The notes beneath the pieces were generated by a model that saw only the letters and a list, made by a program, of their open reading frames with translations, made no database searches and was not told the DNA's origin. The position numbers and the translations under genes were made by a program. From Chryseobacterium daeguense DSM 19388 (GTDB lineage Bacteria; Bacteroidota; Bacteroidia; Flavobacteriales; Weeksellaceae), in NCBI RefSeq assembly GCF_000430825.1, contig NZ_AUMT01000003.1, positions 62,001-126,000 of the forward strand: a DNA stretch of 64,000 nucleotides, given 5' to 3'. Positions 23,560 to 32,185 of this stretch are shown piece by piece; positions within the stretch are counted from its first letter, which is position 1, and every line of letters begins with the position of its first letter.

Positions 23560-25311
23560 ATGAAAACAAACTTTTATATACTGTTGATAAGCTTACTTTT
23601 CACCAATAAAATACTTTCACAGAATTATATTGAGAATGTAACCGTAGTAGATGTTGTTAATCAAAAACTTATTCCCCATCAGACGGTTGTCATCAATAAA
23701 AATATGATATCCGAAATAAAGCCGGCAAAAAAAATTAAAGTTCCACAGAACGCCAAGGTTATTAACGGAGATGGAAAATACCTGATGCCCGGAATGACTG
23801 ATGCCCACGTACATTTTTTCCAAAGTGGTGGGCTCTACACAAGACCTGACGCTTTTGATCTGAGAAAACATACTTCTTATGAAAAAGAAATAGAATGGAC
23901 GCATAAAAATATGGAAGATCTCATGCTGCGTTATTTAAAATCCGGAATAACCTCTATGATTGACGTAGGTGCCACTTACAATTTTCTCGACCTTAAAAAT
24001 TCTTTAGCACAAAAGCCTGGCCTTCCATCAGTTTACATGACAGGGCCGCTTTTAACCACATATTTACCGGATGCCTTTAAAAATCTGGATAAAAATGAGC
24101 CTTTTAAGCTTGTAAAAAGCATTGAAGATGCAAAAAAATATGTTCAGGAACAGATTCCATACAAACCGGATTTCATCAAAATATGGTATATCGTACTTGA
24201 ACAGGGGAAAGAAATGGAACCCGCCGCCAGAAAGCAAGAACCGCTTGTAAAAGCCATCATTGAAGAAGCACACAAAAACAAACTAAAAGTTGCCGTACAC
24301 GCTACAGAGAGACTTGTAGCTCAAATCGCCGTTCAGAATGGAGCGGACTTTTTGGTTCATGACATTGAAGATGAGATTGTTCCGGATGACTTTGTAAAAC
24401 TTTTAAAATCGAAAAAAGTAGTTTTGTGCCCAACCCTCACCGTAGCTGATAATTATTATAAAACTTACGGACACAAGCACCAATACAACACTTATGAACT
24501 GAACACATCGAACCCTGAAGCCATAGGCTCAATGTATGATTTGAAACATTTGGAAAGTTCTGCCGATTCTGCCCTGATCAAAAAATTGAAAACAAGATTC
24601 AATCTTCCGAAAATGAATGCCTATACTGCAAAAGAGGACTCTATAAGAAAGGCCAACTTAAAAAAGCTATCAGACGGCGGAGTAACAATTGCAGCAGGAA
24701 CCGATGCCGGAAACATCGGAACACAGCATGCTTCATCCTACATTTCAGAATTACTGGCGATGAAAAAAAGTGGAATGAGCAACTGGCAGGTTTTACAGGC
24801 GGCAACCATTAATCCCGTTAAAATTTTTAATAAAGAAAATATTTCAGGAAGTGTTTCCGCAGGTAAAATTGCGGATTTGGTTTTATTAAATTCCAATCCT
24901 GCAGATCATCTGGAAAACCTTACACAGATCAATATGCTGTTTAAAAACGGACAACAGCTGGCTCCTGATCAAATTCTAAAAATGACCCCCGAAATGCTGG
25001 TTCAGCAACAGGTAAATGGCTATAATGCAAGAAATATTGATGCTTTTGCAGAGCCCTATTCTGAGGATATTGAGCTCTACTATTTTCCCGATAAACTTAT
25101 AAGTAAAGGAAAAGATACTATGAAAAAAGATTATAGCGAAATGTTCAGTAAGCTTCCCAATCTTCATTGCGAAATCAAAGAAAGAATCATTAACGGAAAC
25201 TACATTATTGATAAAGAAAGTGTTACCGGAATGGGAAATCGAAAAATAGAAGCAACAGCAATCTATGAAATTAAAAACGGTAAGATTTCCAGGGTATATT
25301 TTTTACCATAA
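23560..25311 (+). CDS. Secreted amidohydrolase with C-terminal NTF2-like domain
   Basis: A 583-residue exported enzyme (signal peptide to about residue 20). The amidohydrolase part (about 20-460) has the metal motif MPGMTDAHVHFF, a metal/transition-state Lys region PDFIKIWYIV, VAVHATERL, FLVHDIEDE and GTDAGNIGTQHAS, as in imidazolonepropionase-like and related M38-type hydrolases. A second domain (about 475-583: QQVNGYNARNIDAFAEPYSEDIELYYFPDKL to SRVYFLP) looks like a SnoaL/NTF2 fold, so this is a fusion. Substrate unknown. A -7 element TATATTTG lies at 23527-23534, with the LytTR boxes 56 bp further upstream; control by that regulator is possible but less direct than for the kinase. Confidence 0.85.
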   Translation: MKTNFYILLISLLFTNKILSQNYIENVTVVDVVNQKLIPHQTVVINKNMISEIKPAKKIKVPQNAKVINGDGKYLMPGMTDAHVHFFQSGGLYTRPDAFDLRKHTSYEKEIEWTHKNMEDLMLRYLKSGITSMIDVGATYNFLDLKNSLAQKPGLPSVYMTGPLLTTYLPDAFKNLDKNEPFKLVKSIEDAKKYVQEQIPYKPDFIKIWYIVLEQGKEMEPAARKQEPLVKAIIEEAHKNKLKVAVHATERLVAQIAVQNGADFLVHDIEDEIVPDDFVKLLKSKKVVLCPTLTVADNYYKTYGHKHQYNTYELNTSNPEAIGSMYDLKHLESSADSALIKKLKTRFNLPKMNAYTAKEDSIRKANLKKLSDGGVTIAAGTDAGNIGTQHASSYISELLAMKKSGMSNWQVLQAATINPVKIFNKENISGSVSAGKIADLVLLNSNPADHLENLTQINMLFKNGQQLAPDQILKMTPEMLVQQQVNGYNARNIDAFAEPYSEDIELYYFPDKLISKGKDTMKKDYSEMFSKLPNLHCEIKERIINGNYIIDKESVTGMGNRKIEATAIYEIKNGKISRVYFLP

Positions 25312-25338
25312 CTATATTCGAATTTTAAAAATAAGTTT

Positions 25339-25369
25339 ACGCTTCACAAGTTGTGGAGCGTATTTTTTT
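25339..25369 (+). terminator. Terminator of the amidohydrolase gene
   Basis: ACGCTTCAC (25339-25347), AAGTT loop, GTGGAGCGT (25353-25361; one T-G pair), then TTTTTTT. Confidence 0.75.
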
Positions 25370-25372
25370 GCT

Positions 25373-25403
25373 TTCACCAAGTGAAACTTCCCATTCACCA
25401 AGT
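25373..25403. promoter_or_regulatory. Tandem LytTR-type boxes, copy 2
   Basis: TTCACCAAGT at 25373-25382 and 25394-25403: the same 10-mer and the same 21-bp period as at 23440-23470. It lies 66 bp before the SIMPL gene ATG. A possible promoter follows (TTG 25413-25415, 21 nt, TACTTTAG). Relative to the downstream gene the boxes are inverted compared with their orientation before the kinase gene. Confidence 0.6.
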
Positions 25404-25469
25404 CTGCAGATTTTGGGTTTTGAATCAGGGTAATTTTACTTTAGAATTTAAAATTAAAACAAAAAAATT

Positions 25470-26144
25470 ATGAAATTGAAACATTTTTTACTGATCGGAT
25501 TATTCATGTTGGGAGGTTTGATCAGCGCGCAGGAAATTAAGAAAAATGCAATTGAAGTAACAGGAGTTGCCGAAATGGAAGTGGAACCGGATGAAATTAT
25601 CTTCAACCTGGGGATAAAAGGTGATAACAAAAACCAGCTTGCCGAAAATGAAAAACTTCTGTTTGAAACACTTAAACATAATGGTGTTAAAAATGAGGAT
25701 ATCAAGTTTAAGTCGATGTATCAGAATATTTACGCTAAAACAAAGACTTTCACGAAAAATTTTCAGTTTAAAATCAATAAAAAAACAGAAATGGGAAGTC
25801 TTTTTGAAAGCCTGAACCAGAAATGGGTGACCAACATCAATATTGCTGAAATTAAGAATACAAAAATTGCAGATTTTAGAAAAACCGTTAAGATTAATGC
25901 TTTAAAAGCGGCAAAAGAAAAAGCAGATTATCTGTTGGAAAGCATCGGAAAAAAGGCAGGAAATCCTCTTGAAATTGTAGAAATTGAAGATTATACCAGT
26001 GATATGATTATGCCGGTAGCTTACAAAACCAAGACAGCAAATGTTCAACTGGAAGCAGCGGATTCAAGCATGGATTATTCTTTCGAAAATATTGAAAATA
26101 TCAAGCTGAAATACAGCATTAAAACAAAATACGAAATCCTTTAA
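25470..26144 (+). CDS. SIMPL domain (DUF541) periplasmic protein
   Basis: A 224-residue secreted protein (signal MKLKHFLLIGLFMLGGLISAQE). The SIMPL (PF04402) domain is clear from IEVTGVAEMEVEPDEIIFNLGIKG, FKINKKTEMGSLFESLN and ALKAAKEKADYLLESIGKKAGNPLEIVEIE, ending in the beta-strand LKYSIKTKYEI. The biochemical role of these proteins is not settled; some link to oxidative stress or outer-membrane integrity. It is the first gene of a pair with the vWA protein (10 nt apart), preceded by the tandem LytTR boxes. Confidence 0.86.
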   Translation: MKLKHFLLIGLFMLGGLISAQEIKKNAIEVTGVAEMEVEPDEIIFNLGIKGDNKNQLAENEKLLFETLKHNGVKNEDIKFKSMYQNIYAKTKTFTKNFQFKINKKTEMGSLFESLNQKWVTNINIAEIKNTKIADFRKTVKINALKAAKEKADYLLESIGKKAGNPLEIVEIEDYTSDMIMPVAYKTKTANVQLEAADSSMDYSFENIENIKLKYSIKTKYEIL

Positions 26145-26154
26145 ACAAAAAATC

Positions 26155-27342
26155 ATGACAACTATTAAAATTTTAACCTTAGCAATGGGAACAGCAGCCT
26201 TTCTGGGCTTGCAAAGTTCCTCCAGATTCGAGTGTAAAAAACCTGAGCCTCAAAGAACAATTGTGCGGGGTGATGTAAAACCTGCAAAAAGCACAAGCAA
26301 AGAAAATAAAATTCAGGTTGCCCTGCTTTTAGATACTTCCAACAGCATGGACGGGCTGATAGACCAGGCAAAATCAAGGCTGTGGAATATCGTGAATACG
26401 CTTACTGCCCTTAAGTACAACGGAAAAGCTCCCGAAATTGAAATTGCTTTGTATGAATATGGAAATGACGGGATTCGCGATGAAAACTATATCCGGCAGG
26501 TGGCACCTCTTACGCAGGATCTGGATCTGATTTCAGAAAAATTATTTGCTTTAAAAACAAACGGAGGAAGCGAATACTGCGGTGCCGTGATCCGTGATGC
26601 TTCAACAAATCTGAACTGGGACGGCAATGATAAGAGCATGAAGCTGATCTATATTGCAGGAAATGAGGCTTTCGACCAGGGAAAAATAAATTACAAGGAG
26701 GTGATTTCCAATGCAAAAAAGAAAAATATTTATACCAATACTATTTTTTGTGGTGACAGAAATGAAGGCATTCAAACGTTCTGGCAAAACGGAGCAGCCA
26801 TCGGGGACGGAAAATTTTTTAATATCGATAGTGACAGAAAGGTTATTTACATTGAAACACCTTATGACGTAAAGATTTCTGAATGCAATGCAAAGCTGAA
26901 TGACACCTACATCTATTACGGAAGCCAGGGCTCTGAATATAAAACCAAACAAATTACCCAGGACCGAAACGCAGAAGTACAATCTGTTTCCAATGCCGTT
27001 GAAAGAACCGTAGCCAAAGCCAAAAAGAATGCCTATAAAAATGATCATTGGGATCTTGTAGATAAAGCAGAAAAAGATAAAGGTTATATCTTAAGCATCA
27101 GAAAGGAAGAGCTTCCTGCCGAGCTGAAAGGAAAAAGTAATGCAGAAATACAGAAAATTGTAGCTCAAAAATCTGCCGAACGAGATAAAATACAAAGTGA
27201 AATAGAAGTTTTATCTAAAAAAAGGCAGGATTTTATTGATTCAGAGATGAAAAAAAGAGGAAATTCTGATTCTGATGATCTTGGAAAAGCAATTGAGAAA
27301 TCTATTCTTGAGCTCGCAAAAAGAAACGGATATAGTTTGTAG
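26155..27342 (+). CDS. von Willebrand factor A domain protein, exported
   Basis: A 395-residue protein with a weak N-terminal export signal. The vWA domain (about 55-260) has the MIDAS motif DTSNS in VALLLDTSNSMDGLI, a Thr/Asp region around KTNGGSEYCGAVIRDA and a Rossmann-type sheet; the C-terminal third (about 280-395) is lysine-rich and helical, with a coiled coil from KSNAEIQKIVAQKSAERDKIQSEIEVLSKKRQDFIDSEMKK. MIDAS domains bind protein ligands through a divalent metal. It follows the SIMPL gene by 10 nt and shares its transcript, so both may be in the LytTR regulon. Confidence 0.82.
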   Translation: MTTIKILTLAMGTAAFLGLQSSSRFECKKPEPQRTIVRGDVKPAKSTSKENKIQVALLLDTSNSMDGLIDQAKSRLWNIVNTLTALKYNGKAPEIEIALYEYGNDGIRDENYIRQVAPLTQDLDLISEKLFALKTNGGSEYCGAVIRDASTNLNWDGNDKSMKLIYIAGNEAFDQGKINYKEVISNAKKKNIYTNTIFCGDRNEGIQTFWQNGAAIGDGKFFNIDSDRKVIYIETPYDVKISECNAKLNDTYIYYGSQGSEYKTKQITQDRNAEVQSVSNAVERTVAKAKKNAYKNDHWDLVDKAEKDKGYILSIRKEELPAELKGKSNAEIQKIVAQKSAERDKIQSEIEVLSKKRQDFIDSEMKKRGNSDSDDLGKAIEKSILELAKRNGYSL

Positions 27343-27384
27343 TTGTTAGCTAATTGGTGGCTATTACAGGTCACCATTATTTAT

Positions 27385-27421
27385 ACAGAAGCTGACTTCG
27401 AGAACCTCAGTCACCTTCTGT
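27385..27421. repeat. Hairpin repeat with conserved loop, copy B
   Basis: ACAGAAG and CTTCTGT as outer arms, TGACT and AGTCA as inner arms, around the loop TCGAGAACCTC (27398-27408). The loop differs at one base from the copy at 14877-14909. Confidence 0.55.
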
Positions 27422-27460
27422 TTTTTTGGTTTCGGCGGCTTCGCCGCCGAAACCAAAAAA
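27422..27460. terminator. Bidirectional terminator between convergent vWA and FAD oxidoreductase genes
   Basis: A perfect 18-bp stem: TTTTTTGGTTTCGGCGGC, TTC loop, and its reverse complement ending AAAAAA (27443-27460). The T-runs on either strand serve both genes. Confidence 0.85.
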
Positions 27461-28666
27461 CTACCTTCCAAATTTAAAATATTTCGAAAGCGGATGCTTT
27501 TTTCCCTGCATAAAAAGAGAAGCCATTTCCATTCCGGTCACGGAAAAAGTGATCCCGTTTCCTCCAAAACCCAGAACAAAATAAGAGTTTTTGAATTTTT
27601 TGTGCTCCCCGATATAAGGGAGCCCGTCTTTTGTTTCTCCAAAAGTACCTCCCCAGACAAAATCTGTGTAGAAATGATAATCAGGCTTTATTTTTTTCAG
27701 GATTTTCAGGATTTCTTTCTCTTTTTTATCTAGAACCGCATCGCGTTTTTTACCTTCATAGAAATCTTCATCCCCGCCTCCTATTAGCAGCCTTCCATCG
27801 TCTGTGGAACGCATATACATATAAGGTTTGTCTGTGTTCCAGACCAGAGTATTGGTAATATTTTTAAACTTATCCTTATCGATTTCAGAAACAATGGCAT
27901 AAGTGCTTTTTAAGTTCACAAAATTCTCTTTTATTAAAGATTTGCTTTCATAACCTATACAGTAAATGATTCTTTTAGCTTTTATCTGATGGCCTTTATC
28001 AGTGGAAACCAGATTATAGCCTTTAAAATATTTAACATTTGTCATTTCTGTTTTATCGAAAATCTTTAGCCCGTTTTTTACATTCAGTAAAAATAATTCA
28101 TGAGAGAACTTAAAAGCATCGATACTTGCCCCTTGTTTGGAAAGAATTCCCCCGAAAGTATTTTCAAAACCGAATCTTATCAGAATTTCCGCCGGTTCCA
28201 GCCATTTTACATCGAAACCAGCATTTTTCCTGGCTTCAAATTCCTTTTTAAGCCATACAGCATCTTTTTTATTTGAAGCAAAATAGAGGGATTTTTTTCT
28301 TTTAAAACCTGAAACGGATTTAATTTTTTTTGAAAGTTTTTCAATGGTGTCAATTGCATCCGAACATGCTTTATAACTTTGAACCGCACCCTTTTCACCC
28401 AGTTTTTCTTTAAGTTCAAACAGAGGAATATCTATTTCATACTGAAGCATGGATGTGGTGGCTGAAGTGCTGCCGTTACAGATTTCGCGTTTATCGATAA
28501 GAATTGTTTTATAGCCGTCCGCTATCATTTGATGGGCAATTAAACTTCCGGTAATTCCGCCTCCCACGATTAATACATCACATTCTTCATCTGATTTTAA
28601 GGAGGGATAAGAAGCAATTAATCCGTTTTTTAAAAGCCAGAAAGGTTCGTTAGATTTTAAATCCAT
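27461..28666 (-). CDS. FAD-dependent oxidoreductase (DAO / glycine oxidase-like)
   Basis: A 401-residue cytoplasmic flavoprotein. CDVLIVGGGITGSLIAHQMIADGYKTILIDKREICNGSTSATTSML is a GxGxxG FAD-binding Rossmann fold with the DAO-type second half, and near the end DGLPYIGEHKKFKNSYFVLGFGGNGITFSVTGMEMASLF closes the FAD pocket. The family oxidises amines or amino/hydroxy acids; the substrate is not set by the sequence. The gene begins with a short leader (SNEPFWLLKNG) as in many Flavobacteriia homologues. It is alone, convergent to the vWA gene. Confidence 0.83.
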   Translation of the reverse strand: MDLKSNEPFWLLKNGLIASYPSLKSDEECDVLIVGGGITGSLIAHQMIADGYKTILIDKREICNGSTSATTSMLQYEIDIPLFELKEKLGEKGAVQSYKACSDAIDTIEKLSKKIKSVSGFKRKKSLYFASNKKDAVWLKKEFEARKNAGFDVKWLEPAEILIRFGFENTFGGILSKQGASIDAFKFSHELFLLNVKNGLKIFDKTEMTNVKYFKGYNLVSTDKGHQIKAKRIIYCIGYESKSLIKENFVNLKSTYAIVSEIDKDKFKNITNTLVWNTDKPYMYMRSTDDGRLLIGGGDEDFYEGKKRDAVLDKKEKEILKILKKIKPDYHFYTDFVWGGTFGETKDGLPYIGEHKKFKNSYFVLGFGGNGITFSVTGMEMASLFMQGKKHPLSKYFKFGR

Positions 28667-28777
28667 AAAATATTTTATTCTGAATTATCAATAATTAAGC
28701 CTTTTCCATTCTTGAAAAATTAAATATTGGTTTAATTTTTGTAATGGCTATAGAACAACCACACTAAATATTAAGAT

Positions 28778-29158
28778 ATGATAACTATTATTCCGGAAGC
28801 TCCTGAAAATGTTGCGGCTTTCAATGCCACAGGAGAAGTAACGAAAGAAGATTTTGAAAACCTTGTCATCCCCGTAGTGAAAGAAAAGGTGGAACAGTTC
28901 AATGAATTGAATTATCTTCTGTATCTGGACACGGATCTGGATAATTTTACGATGGGAGCCTGGCTGGAAGACGCGCTTTTAGGATTAAAAAACATAACAA
29001 AGTGGAACAGAGCCGCTATTGTTACGGATAAGGAGGGTGTGCAGAAATTTACTGATATTTTCAGTGTTCTGATGCCCGGAGAATTTAAATCTTTTCCAAA
29101 GGAAAACCTTTATAATGCACTTTACTGGTGCAAAAACGGCAATGAGGTAGAAGCATAA
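28778..29158 (+). CDS. STAS/SEC14-like (SpoIIAA-like, PF11964) protein
   Basis: A 126-residue cytoplasmic protein. NVAAFNATGEVTKEDFENLVIPVVKEKVEQFNELNYLLYLDTDLDNFTMGAWLEDALLGL and RAAIVTDKEGVQKFTDIFSVLMPGEFKSFP have the pattern of the SpoIIAA-like family, in which a STAS/SEC14 fold binds lipid or a partner protein. No anti-sigma partner gene is nearby. It is a single gene between divergent FAD oxidoreductase and convergent MFS genes and ends at a strong terminator. Confidence 0.78.
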   Translation: MITIIPEAPENVAAFNATGEVTKEDFENLVIPVVKEKVEQFNELNYLLYLDTDLDNFTMGAWLEDALLGLKNITKWNRAAIVTDKEGVQKFTDIFSVLMPGEFKSFPKENLYNALYWCKNGNEVEA

Positions 29159-29179
29159 CCATTTTTATTATTAAAGAAG

Positions 29180-29212
29180 AGAGAAGCAGCTCAGATCTGC
29201 TTCTCTTTTTTA
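29180..29212. terminator. Terminator between the STAS-like and MFS genes
   Basis: AGAGAAGCAG (29180-29189), CTCAGAT loop, CTGCTTCTCT (29197-29206), then T-run overlapping the MFS stop codon. Confidence 0.82.
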
Positions 29213-30412
29213 TTTATCACAAGGAACACATTCCACTGCTGCTTCTTCTGCATCGGCGTTTTGTGAACCGTACATCATCTTATACCGGATAGCTATTACT
29301 AGACCTATCAATGTCATCCCCACTCCTACCAGAGACGGATAATTGAAAGAATATCCGTGTTCCAGCGGAATTCCTCCAAGAAAAGCTCCCATTGCATTGG
29401 CAATATTAAAGGCGGCCTGCATAAAAGCGGCAGCCATCATTTCACTTTTCGGGGCTGCTTTCATCATCATAATATTAATAGGCGCTGCTACAGACATTGA
29501 CAAAGCTCCGCAAATGAAAGTAAGTGCCAGCGAAATATATTTATACTCTGAAAGGAAAAATACGCCCGCTAAAGAAATCATCATTAAAAACAACAATAAC
29601 GCGCAGGTTTTTTCCGGACTTAAACGGTCAGACAGATAGCCTCCCACGAGGTTTCCAACCACCATTCCTGCTCCGGCGAGGATCATTACATACGCCATCT
29701 GGCTTTCCTTAATTCCGGACATGATGGTCATTAAAGGGGTAATATAGCTAAACCAAGTGAAAAGTCCTCCAAAACCAATAGCCGTAATCATCAGCACCAG
29801 CCAAGCCTGTTTTTTCTTAAGGAATTTTAGTTCTTCCATAAAATGGGTATCCTGATTGGTTTCCAAAACAGGCAGCCAAAGTTTCAGGAACAATAAAGCC
29901 AGCAAACCGATAACTGCTACAATGGCAAAATACCATCTCCAGTGGAAAGCATGCCCGATATAAGTGACCAGCGGAACCATCGCAAGATTTGCTATGGTAA
30001 GCCCGGTGAACATTAAGGAAATATAAAATGCTTCCTTCCCTTTCCCCGCCATTCTGGCCGCAACTACCGTTCCCACACCGAAAAATGCACCATGCGGAAG
30101 TCCTGATAAAAACCTGATGATCATCATCGTTGTATAATCCGGAGCAATTGCCGATAATCCATTAAAAAGCGTAAAGATCATCATCAATACGATGAGCACT
30201 TTTTTAGGCGGAAACTTCACAGAATATCCTATCAAAATAGGCGCACCAATTACTACCCCCAAAGCATAAGCGGAAATTAGATGGCCGGCTTCCGGAATTG
30301 AAATCTGCAGCGATCTTGCAATATCCGGCAGCAATCCCATCACCGTAAATTCCGTTGTCCCTATTCCTAAACCGCCCACGGCCAGCGGTATTATTCTTTT
30401 ATCGATCCCCAT
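29210..30412 (-). CDS. Major facilitator superfamily exporter, AraJ/YdhP-like
   Basis: A 400-residue inner-membrane protein with 12 predicted helices, opening LAVGGLGIGTTEFTVMGLLPDIARSLQISIPEAGHLISAYALGVVIGAPIL, which is typical of the AraJ/PbuE-type drug:H+ antiporter-1 group; the loop LSGLPHGAFFGVGTVVAARM and the second-half GNLVGGYLSDRLSPEKT are conserved there. Substrates may be sugars, nucleosides or drugs. The C-terminus is cysteine-containing and cytoplasmic (ECVPCDK). It has its own unit; upstream lies the lipA terminator in a 131-bp gap. Confidence 0.82.
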   Translation of the reverse strand: MGIDKRIIPLAVGGLGIGTTEFTVMGLLPDIARSLQISIPEAGHLISAYALGVVIGAPILIGYSVKFPPKKVLIVLMMIFTLFNGLSAIAPDYTTMMIIRFLSGLPHGAFFGVGTVVAARMAGKGKEAFYISLMFTGLTIANLAMVPLVTYIGHAFHWRWYFAIVAVIGLLALLFLKLWLPVLETNQDTHFMEELKFLKKKQAWLVLMITAIGFGGLFTWFSYITPLMTIMSGIKESQMAYVMILAGAGMVVGNLVGGYLSDRLSPEKTCALLLFLMMISLAGVFFLSEYKYISLALTFICGALSMSVAAPINIMMMKAAPKSEMMAAAFMQAAFNIANAMGAFLGGIPLEHGYSFNYPSLVGVGMTLIGLVIAIRYKMMYGSQNADAEEAAVECVPCDK

Positions 30413-30512
30413 TTTATAATTAATAAGGTTAAACGTTTATCCTATATTTTAAATGCAAATTTAATTTAATTTTAAACAGCATTCAAATGATTATTTTTAT
30501 AATAGATAAAAT

Positions 30513-30536
30513 AAAAATCGCTCTTTTCAGAGCGAT
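30513..30536 (-). terminator. Terminator of lipA
   Basis: ATCGCTCT, TTTC loop, AGAGCGAT (30517-30536), with TTTT following on the minus strand. Confidence 0.8.
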
Positions 30537-30543
30537 AGTATTT

Positions 30544-31410
30544 TTAGTGAATATGTTTTTCTGCATGATAAGAGCTTCTCACAAGTGGTGAGCTCTCCAC
30601 ATGCCTGAACCCTAAACTTCTTGCAAAGTCTCCAAACTCATCAAATTCTTCCGGCGTGATGAATTTTTTTACAGGAAGATGCTTTTTAGTCGGTTGCAGA
30701 TATTGTCCTAAGGTAATAACATCTACATTAGCATTTCGAATATCTTCAATCGTCTGGAAAACCTCATCTCTCGTTTCACCTAAACCAAGCATTACGCCTG
30801 TTTTAGTCCTTCTCTGTCCGGCTTCTTTCAGATACCTTAATACTTCAAGGCTTCTTTCATATTTAGCCTGAATCCTTACTTCTCTTGTCAGTCTTTTTAC
30901 AGTTTCCATATTGTGGGAAATCACTTCTGGAGCTACGTCTACCAAACGGTCAAGATGTTTAGTAATTCCCTGAAAGTCAGGAATCAGCGTTTCCATTGTA
31001 GTTCCCGGAGAAATTCTTCTTACGGCGTTTACCGTTTCTCCCCAAAGGATGGAACCCATGTCTTTTAAATCATCACGGTCTACAGAGGTAAGAACTGCGT
31101 GTTTGATTTTCATTAATTTAATGGAACGGGCCACTTTTTCAGGTTCATCCCAGTTTACATCAAGCGGTTTTCCGGTTTTTACCCCACAAAATCCACAGCT
31201 TCTGGTACAGATATTTCCTAAAATCATGAATGTTGCCGTACCCTCTCCCCAGCATTCTCCCATATTAGGGCAGCTACCGCTTTGGCAAATAGTGTTGAGT
31301 TTATATTTATCAACCAAAGTTCTCAATTCTCTGTAATTCTTTCCGGTAGGAAGCTTTACGCGAATCCATTTTGGTTTTTGAACGGTTGTATCTTGAACTA
31401 AATTCTCCAT
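30544..31410 (-). CDS. lipA: Lipoyl synthase
   Basis: LipA inserts two sulfurs into protein-bound octanoate to make lipoate, using radical SAM chemistry and a sacrificial second [4Fe-4S] cluster. The 288-residue protein has the auxiliary cluster motif [12 protein letters not shown] (about residues 42-53), the radical SAM motif CTRSCGFC (about 68-75), and the end [16 protein letters not shown] that includes the RSSY serine that ligates the auxiliary cluster. The N-terminus [22 protein letters not shown] is standard. It is transcribed alone; lipB is not adjacent. Confidence 0.96.
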   Translation of the reverse strand: MENLVQDTTVQKPKWIRVKLPTGKNYRELRTLVDKYKLNTICQSGSCPNMGECWGEGTATFMILGNICTRSCGFCGVKTGKPLDVNWDEPEKVARSIKLMKIKHAVLTSVDRDDLKDMGSILWGETVNAVRRISPGTTMETLIPDFQGITKHLDRLVDVAPEVISHNMETVKRLTREVRIQAKYERSLEVLRYLKEAGQRRTKTGVMLGLGETRDEVFQTIEDIRNANVDVITLGQYLQPTKKHLPVKKFITPEEFDEFGDFARSLGFRHVESSPLVRSSYHAEKHIH

Positions 31411-31519
31411 TTATTTCTCAAATTGAGGTTCAAAGTTAGTGAATTTTTTATCGAAACAATCAAAGATGTGGATTGATGAAAGTTATAACGTAAATATTTT
31501 GTTAAAGGGTAATCCCCTG

Positions 31520-31552
31520 AGCCTTGTCAAGGTTTAAAACCTTAACAAGGCT
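31520..31552. repeat. Inverted repeat downstream of the ECF sigma gene
   Basis: AGCCTTGT (31520-31527) and ACAAGGCT (31545-31552) flank a second pair AAGGTTT / AAAACCTT. It follows the sigma factor stop (minus strand) and could act as terminator; it belongs to the same type of intergenic hairpin as 32299-32331. Confidence 0.55.
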
Positions 31553-31564
31553 TCTTAATAACAA

Positions 31565-32125
31565 TTAATTATCTTCGAATTCATTATTTTTAAGTAATTC
31601 TGCTAAAACTTTTTTGGCGCGCATTACCCTTACTTTTGTATTAGCAATGGAAATTCCCAATTCGTCAGCAATCTCCTTAATGCTTTTCTCTTCAAAAAAT
31701 CTGAGCCTGATAATATCCTGATAATTGGCATCAAGAGATTCTATGGTTTTAATGATTTTTTTCTGCTCTTCATTGGAAATCATTAATTCTTCCGGTGATT
31801 TCGCAAACTGGTTTTTTACCTCATCCAGATTCTCAGTAGGATCCTGGTTTTCGCGGCTTCTTTTTCTCCAGAAATCAATGATTGTATTCTGAGCAATTGT
31901 CAGAACCCATGTTTTGAATTGAAAATGAGGATCGTACATATCCAGTTTGGACAGTACCTTTGAAAAGACATTTACAGTAATTTCATCCGCATCATTTTCA
32001 TCACGAACTTTTTTCATCACAAAAGAAAAAACATCAACCCAAAAGATGTTGATGAGCCTGGTCTGAGCTTTCTGGTCTTTTTCCTTTGCCTTTCCGATGA
32101 GAAGGAATAATTGTTCGTCGTTCAT
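31565..32125 (-). CDS. ECF-type RNA polymerase sigma factor
   Basis: About 186 residues from the Met at 32125 (MNDEQLFLLIGKAKEKDQKAQTRLI). Sigma-70 region 2 is DADEITVNVFSKVLSKLDMYDPHFQFKTWVLTIAQNTIIDFWRKRSR; region 4 is IESLDANYQDIIRLRFFEEKSIKEIADELGISIANTKVRVMRAKKVLAELL. No anti-sigma gene lies next to it, so it may be a stand-alone ECF or be controlled transcriptionally. The frame also has Met codons at 32134 (MLYM), but the -7 element TATATTTG (32132-32139) covers that codon, so the later Met is used. Only 6 nt separate -7 and ATG. Confidence 0.88.
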   Translation of the reverse strand: MNDEQLFLLIGKAKEKDQKAQTRLINIFWVDVFSFVMKKVRDENDADEITVNVFSKVLSKLDMYDPHFQFKTWVLTIAQNTIIDFWRKRSRENQDPTENLDEVKNQFAKSPEELMISNEEQKKIIKTIESLDANYQDIIRLRFFEEKSIKEIADELGISIANTKVRVMRAKKVLAELLKNNEFEDN

Positions 32126-32131
32126 GTATAA

Positions 32132-32162
32132 CAAATATAATTGATTTTAGGCGAAAAGACAA
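32132..32162 (-). promoter_or_regulatory. Promoter of the ECF sigma gene
   Basis: Minus strand: TTG (32160-32162), 20 nt, TATATTTG (32132-32139), 6 nt, ATG. Predicts a leaderless or nearly leaderless mRNA. Confidence 0.6.
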
Positions 32163-32185
32163 TATGTGAGCTGTGTTTATTTTAC

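Noticed and set aside
23439..25403. TTCACCAAGT boxes as a chance repeat
   Set aside because: Two exact pairs with the same 21-bp period near a LytTR gene are unlikely by chance, so they are kept as a finding; other LytTR-like words in the window are single and degenerate and were dropped.
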